A stretch of 64,000 bases of DNA from Promicromonospora soli. GTDB lineage: Bacteria > Actinomycetota > Actinomycetes > Actinomycetales > Cellulomonadaceae. Under the pieces are notes generated by a model. That model was not told the origin of the DNA. It searched no databases and worked only from the letters and a program-made list of their open reading frames with translations. Where the stretch lies: assembly GCF_014653785.1 (NCBI RefSeq), contig NZ_BNAS01000009.1, positions 43,392-107,391 on the forward strand, read 5' to 3'. Position numbers and translations under genes: made by a program. Shown here one piece after another: positions 8,353 to 16,197 of the stretch. Position 1 is the stretch's first letter. Every line of letters starts with the position of its first letter.

Positions 8353-9387
8353 TCAGCCTGCGTCGGCCGCGCCACAGGCGGCCAGCCGGGCCCGCGCACC
8401 CGCATCGGTGAGCGTCCCGACGTCGTCCACCCACTGCTCCACCCCGCCGCGGTGCGGCAGGGCGCGCACCTCCGGGTCGGTGACGGCTCCGCGCAGCACG
8501 CCGGGCAGGTCGCGCAGCCCGGTGAACGGCCGGTCGTAGAAGGGCCCGCACGCCGGCCCGTCCAGCGCGGGCAGGCCGATGGCACGCTGCCGCTCGTGCA
8601 GCGCGTCGCAGGCAGCGCGCAACGCGGCGTCCCGCTCCTGCCAGGTCGCGGCAGCGAGCGCCCGGGCCAGGTCCTCGCCGGCCGACGGCGCCGTGGGCAG
8701 CCGGGCGAACAGCGTCCCGGCCCACTTGGGGTACGGGGGCCAGTGCCGCTCCAGCAGGAAGCCGAGCCGGACCAGCGACGTGACCAGACGTCCGGCGATC
8801 ACCCGGGAGCCGAGGTCGTCGCCGCTCTGCCCGGTGCGGCCGACGAACGGCAGCTCCTGCTCGACACGCGTCCAGTCGGCCGCAAGCACGTGCAGCCACA
8901 GGTCGTGCGGGTACCAGGCGAGCCGCTCGCGCAGCGCGGTGATCTCGCCCCACGTGTCCTCGAACACCGGGCCGGCGGTGACCTCCAGCGCGGACTGCCC
9001 CGTCAGGGAGAGCCAGTCGGTAACGGTCAGGCCCGCGCCGACGTCGAGCCCCGTGCGCGACCGCACGAAGTCCCCAGGCGCCGCCACCTCGATCCGGTGC
9101 CTGACCGCCAGGTCCCAGGTGACGGGGAACGCCGTCGGCAGCCCCTGATACGACGCCGGGAGGAACGCGCCGAGGGCCTGATCGACATCGCGCACGTGCT
9201 CAGGTGGGACCAGCAGGGTCAGCCGCAGGCCCCAGTCGTGGTCGCGGGAGGTGTCGTCGTCGAGCCCCAGCACGTCCGAGCCGGAGCCGAGCCGCGCGGC
9301 CGCGCGCGGCACGTCCGGCAGCTTCCGGTCCAGGATCGGGCGGACGACGTCGTCCCAGTACGCGCGGGCGAGCTCGGTTCCGGACAT
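8353..9387 (-). CDS. DUF4037 domain protein, nucleotidyltransferase-like
   Basis: A 344-residue soluble protein. The N-terminal region has a nucleotidyltransferase-like signature, GSGSDVLGLDDDTSRDHDWG, with clustered acidic residues that could bind metal and nucleotide. The rest is an alpha-helical DUF4037 domain rich in Trp and Leu (WLHVLAADW, ERHWPPYPKWAGTLFARLP). The family's function is not established. It stands alone, convergent with vanY. It is an ordinary length for the family, and I see no broken motif. Confidence 0.8.
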   Translation of the reverse strand: MSGTELARAYWDDVVRPILDRKLPDVPRAAARLGSGSDVLGLDDDTSRDHDWGLRLTLLVPPEHVRDVDQALGAFLPASYQGLPTAFPVTWDLAVRHRIEVAAPGDFVRSRTGLDVGAGLTVTDWLSLTGQSALEVTAGPVFEDTWGEITALRERLAWYPHDLWLHVLAADWTRVEQELPFVGRTGQSGDDLGSRVIAGRLVTSLVRLGFLLERHWPPYPKWAGTLFARLPTAPSAGEDLARALAAATWQERDAALRAACDALHERQRAIGLPALDGPACGPFYDRPFTGLRDLPGVLRGAVTDPEVRALPHRGGVEQWVDDVGTLTDAGARARLAACGAADAG

Positions 9388-9437
9388 GCGGCAAACCTAG
9401 GAGCCGTGCCGGCGACGGTCCAGCTCAGCGCGACGGT

Positions 9438-10919
9438 TCAGTGCACGCTTGCCGTGACCTCCCGCGCCGTCAGGCAGGTCCAGCCGCCCACGTAGATGCG
9501 GTCGCCGTCAGCCAGCCAGCGGCGCTCCCCCGGGTGCAGGGGCTCGGTGGGCAGGGCGTCTCCGCGCGCGGCGACGTACGTGCCGTTGGCCGACCCGAGG
9601 TCGATGACGGTCCAGCCGCCCTCCAGCCAGGCGATCTCGCAGTGCCTGCGCGAGACGCCGGTGTCCTCGCAGACGATGTCGGGCACCACGCCGCGGCTCC
9701 GGGACGGGCGGCCGACCACGAGGCGCTCACCCGTGAGCGGCACGACGGCGTCGGCCGGGACCATGCCGCCGGCCGGGACCTCGCCGGCCGACCACTCGAA
9801 GTCCGAGCTGACCTCGACGGCCCAGGCCACGGGCGCGCTGTCCGGCCGCGCCATGGGCCGGACGACCGGGAGAACCACCCTCGGCAGGGTGATCGAGTCG
9901 ACCCGCCTGGGTGCCGAACCGATCCGGACCGCCAGCAGCGGGACGTGCTCCTGGACGACGGCGGGGTGTGCGGCCAGCATCCGCGCCAGGGACAGCGCAC
10001 CGTCGAGCGGCAGCCCGGCGCTGGCCTGCACGCGCACGTCGTCCCGCTTCTCCAGGAGGTGCCGGAGCACCATCGACCGGAACATCGGCGCGTACGTCAG
10101 GAGCTTTCCCGTGGTGACCGCCACCGGTGCGACGCCGGGGTGGTTCAGCACCGCACAGAGCCCGTCCGCCAGGAACCGGGCCGCCTCGTCGAGGATCTCG
10201 CGGGCCGCCAGGTCGCCGTTGCCCGCCGCCCCGATGACCCGCGGCGCGAAACCGGCGAACAGCGACACGTCGTTGACGGCCGTCCACCGCTCCCGCCGCC
10301 CGAAGTGCTCCTCGGCGGCCTGGACGAGGCCCGGCGACGCGCCCATCCGCCGGCCGTCCATCGAGCGCGCCGCGGCGTCCAGGCCGCGCCGTCCGATCCA
10401 GGAGCCGCCGCCGTTGTCGCCCACGTGCGGCCCCATCCCGTCGGCGAGGTGCCACCGGCCGACGTCGTCGCACGCCACGGCCACCGCGCCGGTGCCGACG
10501 GCGAGCGTGGCGCCCGGCCCTGCGCCGAGGGCACCCAGGTGGGCCGTGACGGCGTCGCTCGAGACGGCGGTCGAGCCGGTGCGCAGCTCCTCCGCCAGGA
10601 TGTCGTGGACGCGGTTCGCGTCGAGGCTGCCGGACTGCGTCATCGCCCGGAACCCGCGCATGCCGACGGCGGCGGCCGCCACCCGAGGACGTCCGCCGAA
10701 CTCGGAGGCGAAGTCCCGGCACAGCTCCCGGACCACGTCCGGCACGGTCGAACGCCCGGCGACGACGGCGGCCGGCGGCCCGGTGACCTCGTAGGACCTC
10801 CCGCCCCGTCCGGTACTGACCCGCAGGCGCGAACCCGTGCCGCCGATGTCCACACCAACCACCCGGGTGTCCGTTTCGAACGCCTTTGCCCCGCCCTGCT
10901 GACCAGTCGCTATCGGCAC
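9438..10919 (-). CDS. BadF/BadG-type (GlcNAc kinase-like) ATPase fused to a C-terminal FHA domain
   Basis: A two-domain protein of about 493 residues. The N-terminal two thirds is an ASKHA ATPase of the BadF/BadG/N-acetylglucosamine-kinase family: phosphate-1 loop VVGVDIGGTGSRLRV, ALGAGPGATLAVGTGAVAV and the family motif GDNGGGSWIGRRGLDAAARS. The last 90 residues are a forkhead-associated domain (VVGRPSRSRG, VSRRHCEIAW, IDLGSANGTYV) that would bind phosphothreonine. Kinases of this family act on amino sugars; the FHA part suggests control by a Ser/Thr kinase. The frame stays open upstream to 11210, but the GTG at 10919 has GGGGGAG about 9 nt upstream and begins close to the ATPase fold, so I choose it. 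Confidence 0.8.
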   Translation of the reverse strand: MPIATGQQGGAKAFETDTRVVGVDIGGTGSRLRVSTGRGGRSYEVTGPPAAVVAGRSTVPDVVRELCRDFASEFGGRPRVAAAAVGMRGFRAMTQSGSLDANRVHDILAEELRTGSTAVSSDAVTAHLGALGAGPGATLAVGTGAVAVACDDVGRWHLADGMGPHVGDNGGGSWIGRRGLDAAARSMDGRRMGASPGLVQAAEEHFGRRERWTAVNDVSLFAGFAPRVIGAAGNGDLAAREILDEAARFLADGLCAVLNHPGVAPVAVTTGKLLTYAPMFRSMVLRHLLEKRDDVRVQASAGLPLDGALSLARMLAAHPAVVQEHVPLLAVRIGSAPRRVDSITLPRVVLPVVRPMARPDSAPVAWAVEVSSDFEWSAGEVPAGGMVPADAVVPLTGERLVVGRPSRSRGVVPDIVCEDTGVSRRHCEIAWLEGGWTVIDLGSANGTYVAARGDALPTEPLHPGERRWLADGDRIYVGGWTCLTAREVTASVH

Positions 10920-11091
10920 CGGGACATACTCCCCCGGGATCTCTCGATCCGCATGCGCCGGGCGAAATTTGCACGCTGCGGTGGTCAAGCCCCAGGTCAC
11001 GGGGTCTGACACATCGAGGTTGGGCGGCTCGCGTAGCGAGCGGGCCCGGGTCGCGACAGCCTGGTGGGAGAAGCTTCGAGGAGGTGACCGC

Positions 11092-11169
11092 GTGCCACGC
11101 GCCGGAACGGCCCGATCCGCACCCGCCCGCGTCGCCGACCTGCGGGTGGCGGCGGAGGCCGCGGCCTGA
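11092..11169 (+). CDS. Possible 25-residue leader peptide or small protein
   Basis: GTG start preceded by GAGGAGGTGA, a nearly perfect Shine-Dalgarno sequence at a good distance. The product of 25 residues is basic at the start and Ala-rich at the end and matches nothing I know. The downstream DUF1269 gene begins about 105 nt later, so this could be a leader ORF or chance. Confidence 0.3.
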   Translation: MPRAGTARSAPARVADLRVAAEAAA

Positions 11170-11187
11170 CGACGCCGCTCGCCACAT

Positions 11188-11204
11188 TCACCGGGAACGG
11201 GTGA
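11188..11204. promoter_or_regulatory. 17-bp palindrome TCACC-N7-GGTGA upstream of the DUF1269 gene
   Basis: TCACCGGGAACGGGTGA. Related 17-bp sequences occur at 15830-15846 and 17646-17662 upstream of two other genes of this neighbourhood, and a half-site occurs at 18928-18933. Confidence 0.45.
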
Positions 11205-11274
11205 GGTCAAGGGGCCCTCCCGGCGTTGGAGTAGCAGGGTCCGACCACTCCACGTGATCCCGAAGGAACCTCAC

Positions 11275-11772
11275 ATGCCCCAGGCAACACTGACCGTCTG
11301 GAAGTTCCGGAGTGCGGAGGGCGCAGAGACCGCATCGAAGACGATCCAGCAGCTCACCAAGAAGAACCTCATCACCCTCCACGACGCGGCGACCGTGCGG
11401 TGGGACGAGGGCGCGAAGAAGCCCAAGACCCATCAGCTCAGCTCGACGGTCGGCACCGGAGCCCTCGGAGGGTCCTTCTGGGGGATGCTCTTCGGTCTCC
11501 TCTTCTTCGTCCCGCTGCTCGGCGCGGCCATCGGCGCCGCCACGGGCGCGCTGAGCGGCGCCCTCACGGACGTGGGGATCGACGACGGGTTCATCAATCG
11601 CGTCCGGGACGAGATCACGCCCGGCACCTCGGCGTTGTTCGTCATGTCCTCGGACGCCGTGGTGGACAAGATCCACGACGCCTTCGCCGGCCAGGAGGCA
11701 CCCGAGCTGATCTTCACCAACCTCAACGACGAGCAGGAGGCCGCGCTGCGCGAGGTCTTCGGCGAGGACTGA
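11275..11772 (+). CDS. DUF1269 family membrane protein
   Basis: A 165-residue protein of the DUF1269 family. The N-terminal ferredoxin-like half (TLTVWKFRSAEGAETASKTI) is followed by a Gly/Ala-rich hydrophobic hairpin (GTGALGGSFWGMLFGLLFF, then GAAIGAATGALSGAL) and a second ferredoxin-like half ending FTNLNDEQEAALREVFGED. Members are common stress-associated proteins in actinobacteria; the molecular role is unknown. The ATG at 11275 has GAAGGAA at a good distance. It is followed at 21 nt by a small membrane protein gene, probably in the same transcript. Confidence 0.85.
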   Translation: MPQATLTVWKFRSAEGAETASKTIQQLTKKNLITLHDAATVRWDEGAKKPKTHQLSSTVGTGALGGSFWGMLFGLLFFVPLLGAAIGAATGALSGALTDVGIDDGFINRVRDEITPGTSALFVMSSDAVVDKIHDAFAGQEAPELIFTNLNDEQEAALREVFGED

Positions 11773-11793
11773 CCCACTACCGAAGGAGAGATC

Positions 11794-12237
11794 ATGACCA
11801 GCGCAAACCCACCGGGACGTGACCCCTACCCAGGGATGACCCCCGTCGCCAGCTACGGCCCTCCGCCCGGCGCTGTCACCACCGCGGGATTCGCGGGGAC
11901 CATACTCATCATGGTTTCGGCGTTCCAGATCCTCCAGGGGATCGCCGCGGTCGCGGCGGACGAGGTCTACGTCACGGGGATCGAGTACGTCTACCAGTTC
12001 GACGTCACCACCTGGGGATGGATCCACATCGGCATCGGCGCGATCGCCCTTGCCGCGGGGTTAGGTGTCCTCGCCGCCCAGACATGGGCGTATATAGCCG
12101 GAATAGTGCTCGCGGTCATCGCGAGCTTCGCAAACTTTGCATTCCTGCCCTATTACCCCATATGGAGCCTAGTCATTATTGCGTTCAATATCGCGGTGAT
12201 CTGGGCGCTGGCCACTCTGCTCGGAACCCGCGGCTAA
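11794..12237 (+). CDS. DUF7144-type four-helix membrane protein
   Basis: A 147-residue protein with a Pro/Gly-rich cytoplasmic N-terminus (about 1-28) and four hydrophobic helices. Conserved features are FQILQGIAAVAADEVYV after helix 1 and TTWGWIHIGIGAIALAAG at helix 2. This matches a widespread actinobacterial membrane family of unknown role. AAGGAGA precedes the ATG. The last third of the gene uses codons that are rare in this genome (ATA three times, CTA, ATT, AAT, TTT), unlike the first two thirds. Confidence 0.75.
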   Translation: MTSANPPGRDPYPGMTPVASYGPPPGAVTTAGFAGTILIMVSAFQILQGIAAVAADEVYVTGIEYVYQFDVTTWGWIHIGIGAIALAAGLGVLAAQTWAYIAGIVLAVIASFANFAFLPYYPIWSLVIIAFNIAVIWALATLLGTRG

Positions 12238-12323
12238 GACACTGCCGCGGAGGCTGGGTGAAGTTCCCCCCTGGCAGGCGTCGGCGGACGATGGAGAGCA
12301 TCATTGTCCGTAAGCACCTTTCC

Positions 12324-12357
12324 CATTCCTTACGTCAGTCCTTGGCTTCAAGGAATG
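12324..12357. promoter_or_regulatory. 8-bp inverted repeat in the leader of the LuxR gene
   Basis: CATTCCTT (12324-12331) pairs with AAGGAATG (12350-12357) around an 18-nt loop. A perfect GTGACGTCAC palindrome follows near 12372. These could be a terminator for the upstream gene or binding sites for the regulator. Confidence 0.35.
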
Positions 12358-12448
12358 CGCAGATATCGGGCCGGTGACGTCACTTCGTCACGGGTCGGCA
12401 GCACGGGGGCAACTGCCACTTCACCATCCGAGTGGAGGACGCGGCGGT

Positions 12449-15301
12449 ATGCCTTCCGAACAGAGCCCTTCCGCCGTTCGCGGGAGAACTTCTGCGCCAC
12501 GGGGGCCCCGGCTCATGCTCGCGCCCGGCCCGCCGGGGCGCACCCGCCGACCTGGCCGCGACTCTCCCGCACGGCCGCTACCGCGGATCTACGTCCCACG
12601 CCAACGCCTGTGGCAGCGGCTGGACGCGGCGGTCGAGGGTTCCGTCACCCTCGTCGTAGCCCCCGCGGGCGCAGGCAAGTCACTGGGCGTCGCCGGATGG
12701 TTGCGGCAGACCGCGTCGAAGCACGCCGACAACGCTGTCTGGGTCAGCGCCGACAGCTCGTGGACGCCTGACCGCCTCAGCTCCGTCCTCGACGGTCCAG
12801 GACCCCGCGAACCTGGCACGTCCCCACCCCTGGTGGTCGTCGACGATGCCCATCTGCTCCCGGGCACGACCCTGCGCCGTATCGACGAGCGCCTCAACAC
12901 GGCACCGGACTCCATGCGGATCCTCCTGCTGAGCCGCTGGGCCCTTCCGCTGACCCGGCTGGTCCCTGAGCTCCTGGGCAACTTCACGTTCCTGCGGGGC
13001 GACCTGCTGCGACTGAGCGACGCCGAGGTCGCGTCGCTCGTCTCGGGACATGCCAGGACCGACGACCAGGAGGTGCTCCACGCAGTGACCAAGCACGCCG
13101 ACGGCTGGTGCGCCGCCGCGGTCCTCGCCGCCCGCGAGCTGAGCGCAGCACCGGACCCGGCGGCCGCGGCGCGCCTCCTCGCCCACGACGCCACGCCGAT
13201 CGCGACGAGGGTGGCGGGCGAGGTCTTCAGCACGCTGACCCCCCGGCAGCGGCACCTGCTGCTGTCCATCGCCGGCGAGGACGTGGTCAGCGTGTCCACG
13301 GCTGCCCACCTGTCCCATGACCAGCACGCGGGAGAGATCCTCGCCGAGCTGGAGGACACCGGCCTGCTCGTGATGCGCGACGACCACCACGACTGCGCCG
13401 ATACCGACGAGGAGACTCCCGTTCCGTCCGGCGAGGATCTGCTGGAACGGACCGATCTCGACAGCACGCCGGTCCCGCCGGACGCGGAACCCCCTGGCAC
13501 GGGCGGCTTCCGGGTCCATCCGCTCCTGGTGGCGGTGGTGCGGCAGCGGCTTGCCGAGGGCGGCGTCGACGCGGCCCGTGCGCGCTCCACCGTCATCCGT
13601 GCGGTGGGTCTCGACGTGGCGCGCGGCAACCTGTCCCAGGCCTTCCCCCGCCTCGTTCGTGTAGGAGCGCCCGCCGAGGCGGCTGACGTCCTCGCACGGG
13701 ACGGCGTGCGCATGGTGCTGAACCAGTGCGACCACGACGAGGTGGGCGAGTTCGTCCGGACAGAGCCCGAGGTCGTCGGCAGCCGCCCGGACATCTGGTT
13801 CGCGATCGCCCTCGGCTGCTGGCTGCGGGACGACGTCGAAGGGACGCGGCACTGGGGGGACCGGCTGCTGGACGCTCGGCGACGGTGGTCGAACTCCTGG
13901 CTCCCAGGTGGCATGGACGGTCTCGACGCGACCATCGCCTGCATCCGGCTGTGGCGGGTCGCGCTGGGGCTCGAGCCGGCCTACGCCGCCGTCGGGCACG
14001 CGAAGCGCGTGCTGGTCGCCTCTCAGACGCGCCCCACCGTGCGGGAGGCCAACGCCGAGGTCCTGCCCGTCCTGGCCAACGAGCTCGGCGTCGCGCAGAA
14101 CTGGCTCGGCGAGCTCACCGAGGCCGAGACGAGCCTCACCCTCGCTGTCAGCCTGTCGCGCAGCCAGGGGCTGGCACCGCTCGGGATGTGCGCCCTGAGC
14201 CACCTCGCTTTCACCCAGTACATGCGCGGGCGGGAGAGCGCGTGCATCGAGCTCGCCCACGAGGTCCTCGTCGCCGCCAGGTCTCCCGGGGCGCGGAGGC
14301 TGCGGTTCGTCGCGGAACGAGCGCGCCTCGCCGAGATCCTCTCGCGCCTGCTCGACGTCCCGGCGCCGTCGAAAGACCTCGACGTCCCGGCGCCGTCGAA
14401 AGACATCGTGGAACGCACGACCGGCGTCCGATATCACAGCGGCGACCTGTGCACGCGCTTCTGGTTCCGCGTCTGGGACGCCCGCAAGGAGGTGGTCGCC
14501 GGCAACGTGGCCGTGGCGCAGCGCATCCTCTCCGGTCCCGGGGAGTGCCTACGGCTGACGGACGACCAGCTCCCGGAGCACCTGCGGGTCACACTGCTCG
14601 TCGAGCGCGCGTTCGTCGCGGCGCTGGCGAGCGACCGCGAGACGCTCAAGTCGCTGGGCGACACTCTCGGGCTGCTCGGCGCCGTGGGCGAGTCAGCGCT
14701 CGTGCAAGGACTGCGCGCCGACCGGGACGGCGACCGGCGCGGGGCGGCCGCCGCGTTCGAGGCCGCCTCGGCGGACGCGACCTACTCGCAGCCGCCCACG
14801 CGCGCGCTCGCGCTGGCGTGCGAGGCTCAGCTGCTCGACGCCCTGGGCGACCCGTCGCGCTCGGAGGACCGCCTGGTGGAGGCGATCTCGGTCACCGAGG
14901 CGCGCCGGAACGCCGTGCCGTTCTTCGGCTGGGCGCGCCAGGGCACGCCCATCGAGACGCTGCTGAGGCGGCTGGACGAGCGTCCCGCCACCAGATGGCA
15001 GCACGAGCTCGCGGCGACAGCGGCCGGGCGACCGGACGTCACGGCCCTCTACGCCTCGAAGACCGCGACACCGCGCGAGCTCGACGACGTCAGCCAGGCC
15101 CTCGTCCCGCCGGCCCTGAGCCCTCGCGAGCGCGAGGTGCTCAACGAGCTGGCCCGGGGCGCGACCTACGCGGACATCGCCGCCGCGCTGTTCGTCTCCG
15201 AGAACACCGTCAAGACGCACGTCTCGAGCCTCTACACCAAGCTCGCGGCGTCCCGCCGCAGCGAAGCGCTCAAGATCGCCCGAAGCTTCCACCTGCTCTG
15301 A
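12449..15301 (+). CDS. Large ATP-binding LuxR-family regulator (LAL/MalT type)
   Basis: A 950-residue STAND-type transcription regulator. The N-terminal ATPase has a Walker A (VVAPAGAGKSLGV) and a Walker B-like VVVDDAHLL. A long TPR-like helical sensor region follows, and the C-terminus is a LuxR HTH (LSPREREVLNELARGATYAD, then FVSENTVKTHVSSLYTKL). Such proteins switch from an ADP to an ATP form on binding an inducer and activate nearby genes. The ATG at 12449 has GGAGGA 9 nt upstream. Positions 14351-14404 contain a perfect tandem duplication of 27 bp, giving LDVPAPSKD twice. It may bind the 17-bp palindromes near neighbouring genes; that is a guess from proximity. Confidence 0.88.
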   Translation: MPSEQSPSAVRGRTSAPRGPRLMLAPGPPGRTRRPGRDSPARPLPRIYVPRQRLWQRLDAAVEGSVTLVVAPAGAGKSLGVAGWLRQTASKHADNAVWVSADSSWTPDRLSSVLDGPGPREPGTSPPLVVVDDAHLLPGTTLRRIDERLNTAPDSMRILLLSRWALPLTRLVPELLGNFTFLRGDLLRLSDAEVASLVSGHARTDDQEVLHAVTKHADGWCAAAVLAARELSAAPDPAAAARLLAHDATPIATRVAGEVFSTLTPRQRHLLLSIAGEDVVSVSTAAHLSHDQHAGEILAELEDTGLLVMRDDHHDCADTDEETPVPSGEDLLERTDLDSTPVPPDAEPPGTGGFRVHPLLVAVVRQRLAEGGVDAARARSTVIRAVGLDVARGNLSQAFPRLVRVGAPAEAADVLARDGVRMVLNQCDHDEVGEFVRTEPEVVGSRPDIWFAIALGCWLRDDVEGTRHWGDRLLDARRRWSNSWLPGGMDGLDATIACIRLWRVALGLEPAYAAVGHAKRVLVASQTRPTVREANAEVLPVLANELGVAQNWLGELTEAETSLTLAVSLSRSQGLAPLGMCALSHLAFTQYMRGRESACIELAHEVLVAARSPGARRLRFVAERARLAEILSRLLDVPAPSKDLDVPAPSKDIVERTTGVRYHSGDLCTRFWFRVWDARKEVVAGNVAVAQRILSGPGECLRLTDDQLPEHLRVTLLVERAFVAALASDRETLKSLGDTLGLLGAVGESALVQGLRADRDGDRRGAAAAFEAASADATYSQPPTRALALACEAQLLDALGDPSRSEDRLVEAISVTEARRNAVPFFGWARQGTPIETLLRRLDERPATRWQHELAATAAGRPDVTALYASKTATPRELDDVSQALVPPALSPREREVLNELARGATYADIAAALFVSENTVKTHVSSLYTKLAASRRSEALKIARSFHLL
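14351..14404 (+). repeat. In-frame 27-bp perfect tandem duplication inside the LuxR gene
   Basis: Two identical adjacent 27-bp units, 14351-14377 and 14378-14404, encode LDVPAPSKD twice. Absence of any silent difference points to a recent slippage event. It lies in a linker between helical repeats. Confidence 0.95.
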
Positions 15302-15340
15302 CGACCCGCCCCGACCGCGCCGAGGCCAGCCGCTCGGCCC

Positions 15341-15748
15341 TCAGCACCCGAGCTCGTCCGCCAAGGCGTCACGCGCCTCCCGCACCTCCGCGGCCTGGTC
15401 CCGGATCGAGTCGGCCGCCTCGGAGACCGTCGTCTCCCCTCTGACGTCGTCGACGGCCTGCTCAAGGCCCTCCCACGCCTCGTCGAGCGCCTGGCCGCGG
15501 TCCTCGGCCACGTCCCCCGCTGCCGCGTCAAGGTCCTGCCAGGCCTGGCGCACCTCGCTACCCGCGGCACGAACCTCGTCCACGGTGGCATCCGGCGTCA
15601 GCGTCGTCTCGAAGTTGTCCAGCGCGACGGTGAGCTGCTCGGCCGCGCCACAGGCTTGTTCGGTGTTCTGCTCCGGTGTCTCGCTGGAGCACGCGGCCGT
15701 CGCCAGGAGCACCAGCCCGACCAGGGCACTTCCTGCGGTCCGTCTCAT
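15341..15748 (-). CDS. Small helical lipoprotein of unknown function
   Basis: A 135-residue secreted lipoprotein. The signal peptide ends in the lipobox LATAACSS, placing the lipidated Cys near residue 20. The mature part is acidic and mostly helical (DEVRAAGSEVRQAWQDLDAA), with a few Cys residues, and resembles a coiled coil. I recognise no enzyme motif. Start: ATG at 15748 with AAAGGG upstream; a GTG two codons earlier is possible. A 17-bp palindrome lies upstream at 15830-15846. Confidence 0.75.
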   Translation of the reverse strand: MRRTAGSALVGLVLLATAACSSETPEQNTEQACGAAEQLTVALDNFETTLTPDATVDEVRAAGSEVRQAWQDLDAAAGDVAEDRGQALDEAWEGLEQAVDDVRGETTVSEAADSIRDQAAEVREARDALADELGC

Positions 15749-15829
15749 GTCCACGCCCTTTCTGCCATCGATGCGGGTCGCCCCCGAAGGGCGGTGCCTG
15801 CACGGTCCCTCGGCGTTCCCCGCTCGGTA

Positions 15830-15846
15830 TCACCCATGTCGGGTGA
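15830..15846. promoter_or_regulatory. 17-bp perfect palindrome TCACCC-N5-GGGTGA
   Basis: TCACCCATGTCGGGTGA lies about 80 bp upstream of the lipoprotein gene. It is the most symmetrical of the three related sites in this neighbourhood. Confidence 0.5.
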
Positions 15847-15876
15847 GTCCTGGGCCCGACGGCGGCGGGGTCGCGC

Positions 15877-16158
15877 TCAGCGCAGCAGCATCGCCTTGGC
15901 GGCCGAGAACTCGTCGTCGGTGAGCACCCCCCGCGCATTGAGCTCGCCGAGCTGCGTCAGCTGGGCGAGCAGTACCTCGTTCCTTCCCGCGTCAGCCCCG
16001 GTCGCCGCCGGCTGGGCCGCGGGCTCGGCTCCCTGACCGTCCTGGACGAACACGGACTCCCAGTCGTGCTTCATGCTGATGGTCGTCCAGCCGAGCCGCT
16101 GGGGTCCCGCCAAGATCGGTGCCCTCCCGATCACGACGATGTTCGGCTTGCCAGCCAC
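15877..16158 (-). CDS. SHOCT-domain protein
   Basis: A 93-residue protein. The N-terminal 60 residues are beta-rich (NIVVIGRAPILAGPQRLGWTT), and the C-terminal 30 are a SHOCT domain (LTQLGELNARGVLTDDEFSA), a short helical oligomerisation motif. Start is GTG at 16158 with GAGGCGA upstream. It may share a transcript with the flanking minus-strand membrane protein gene, which ends 39 bp upstream. Function unknown. Confidence 0.75.
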   Translation of the reverse strand: MAGKPNIVVIGRAPILAGPQRLGWTTISMKHDWESVFVQDGQGAEPAAQPAATGADAGRNEVLLAQLTQLGELNARGVLTDDEFSAAKAMLLR

Positions 16159-16197
16159 GATGTCGCCTCGGAGTCGGTGGTTCTCGGGCGATCACCT

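Larger units (their letters stand above)
10920..11274. other. Gene-poor interval with a possible 25-codon ORF and a 17-bp palindrome
   Basis: This interval separates two divergent genes. It holds a very short ORF with a strong ribosome site (11092-11169), a small hairpin of GCTCGC/GCGAGC near 11030, and the TCACC-type palindrome at 11188-11204. I see nothing else with coding character. Confidence 0.5.
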
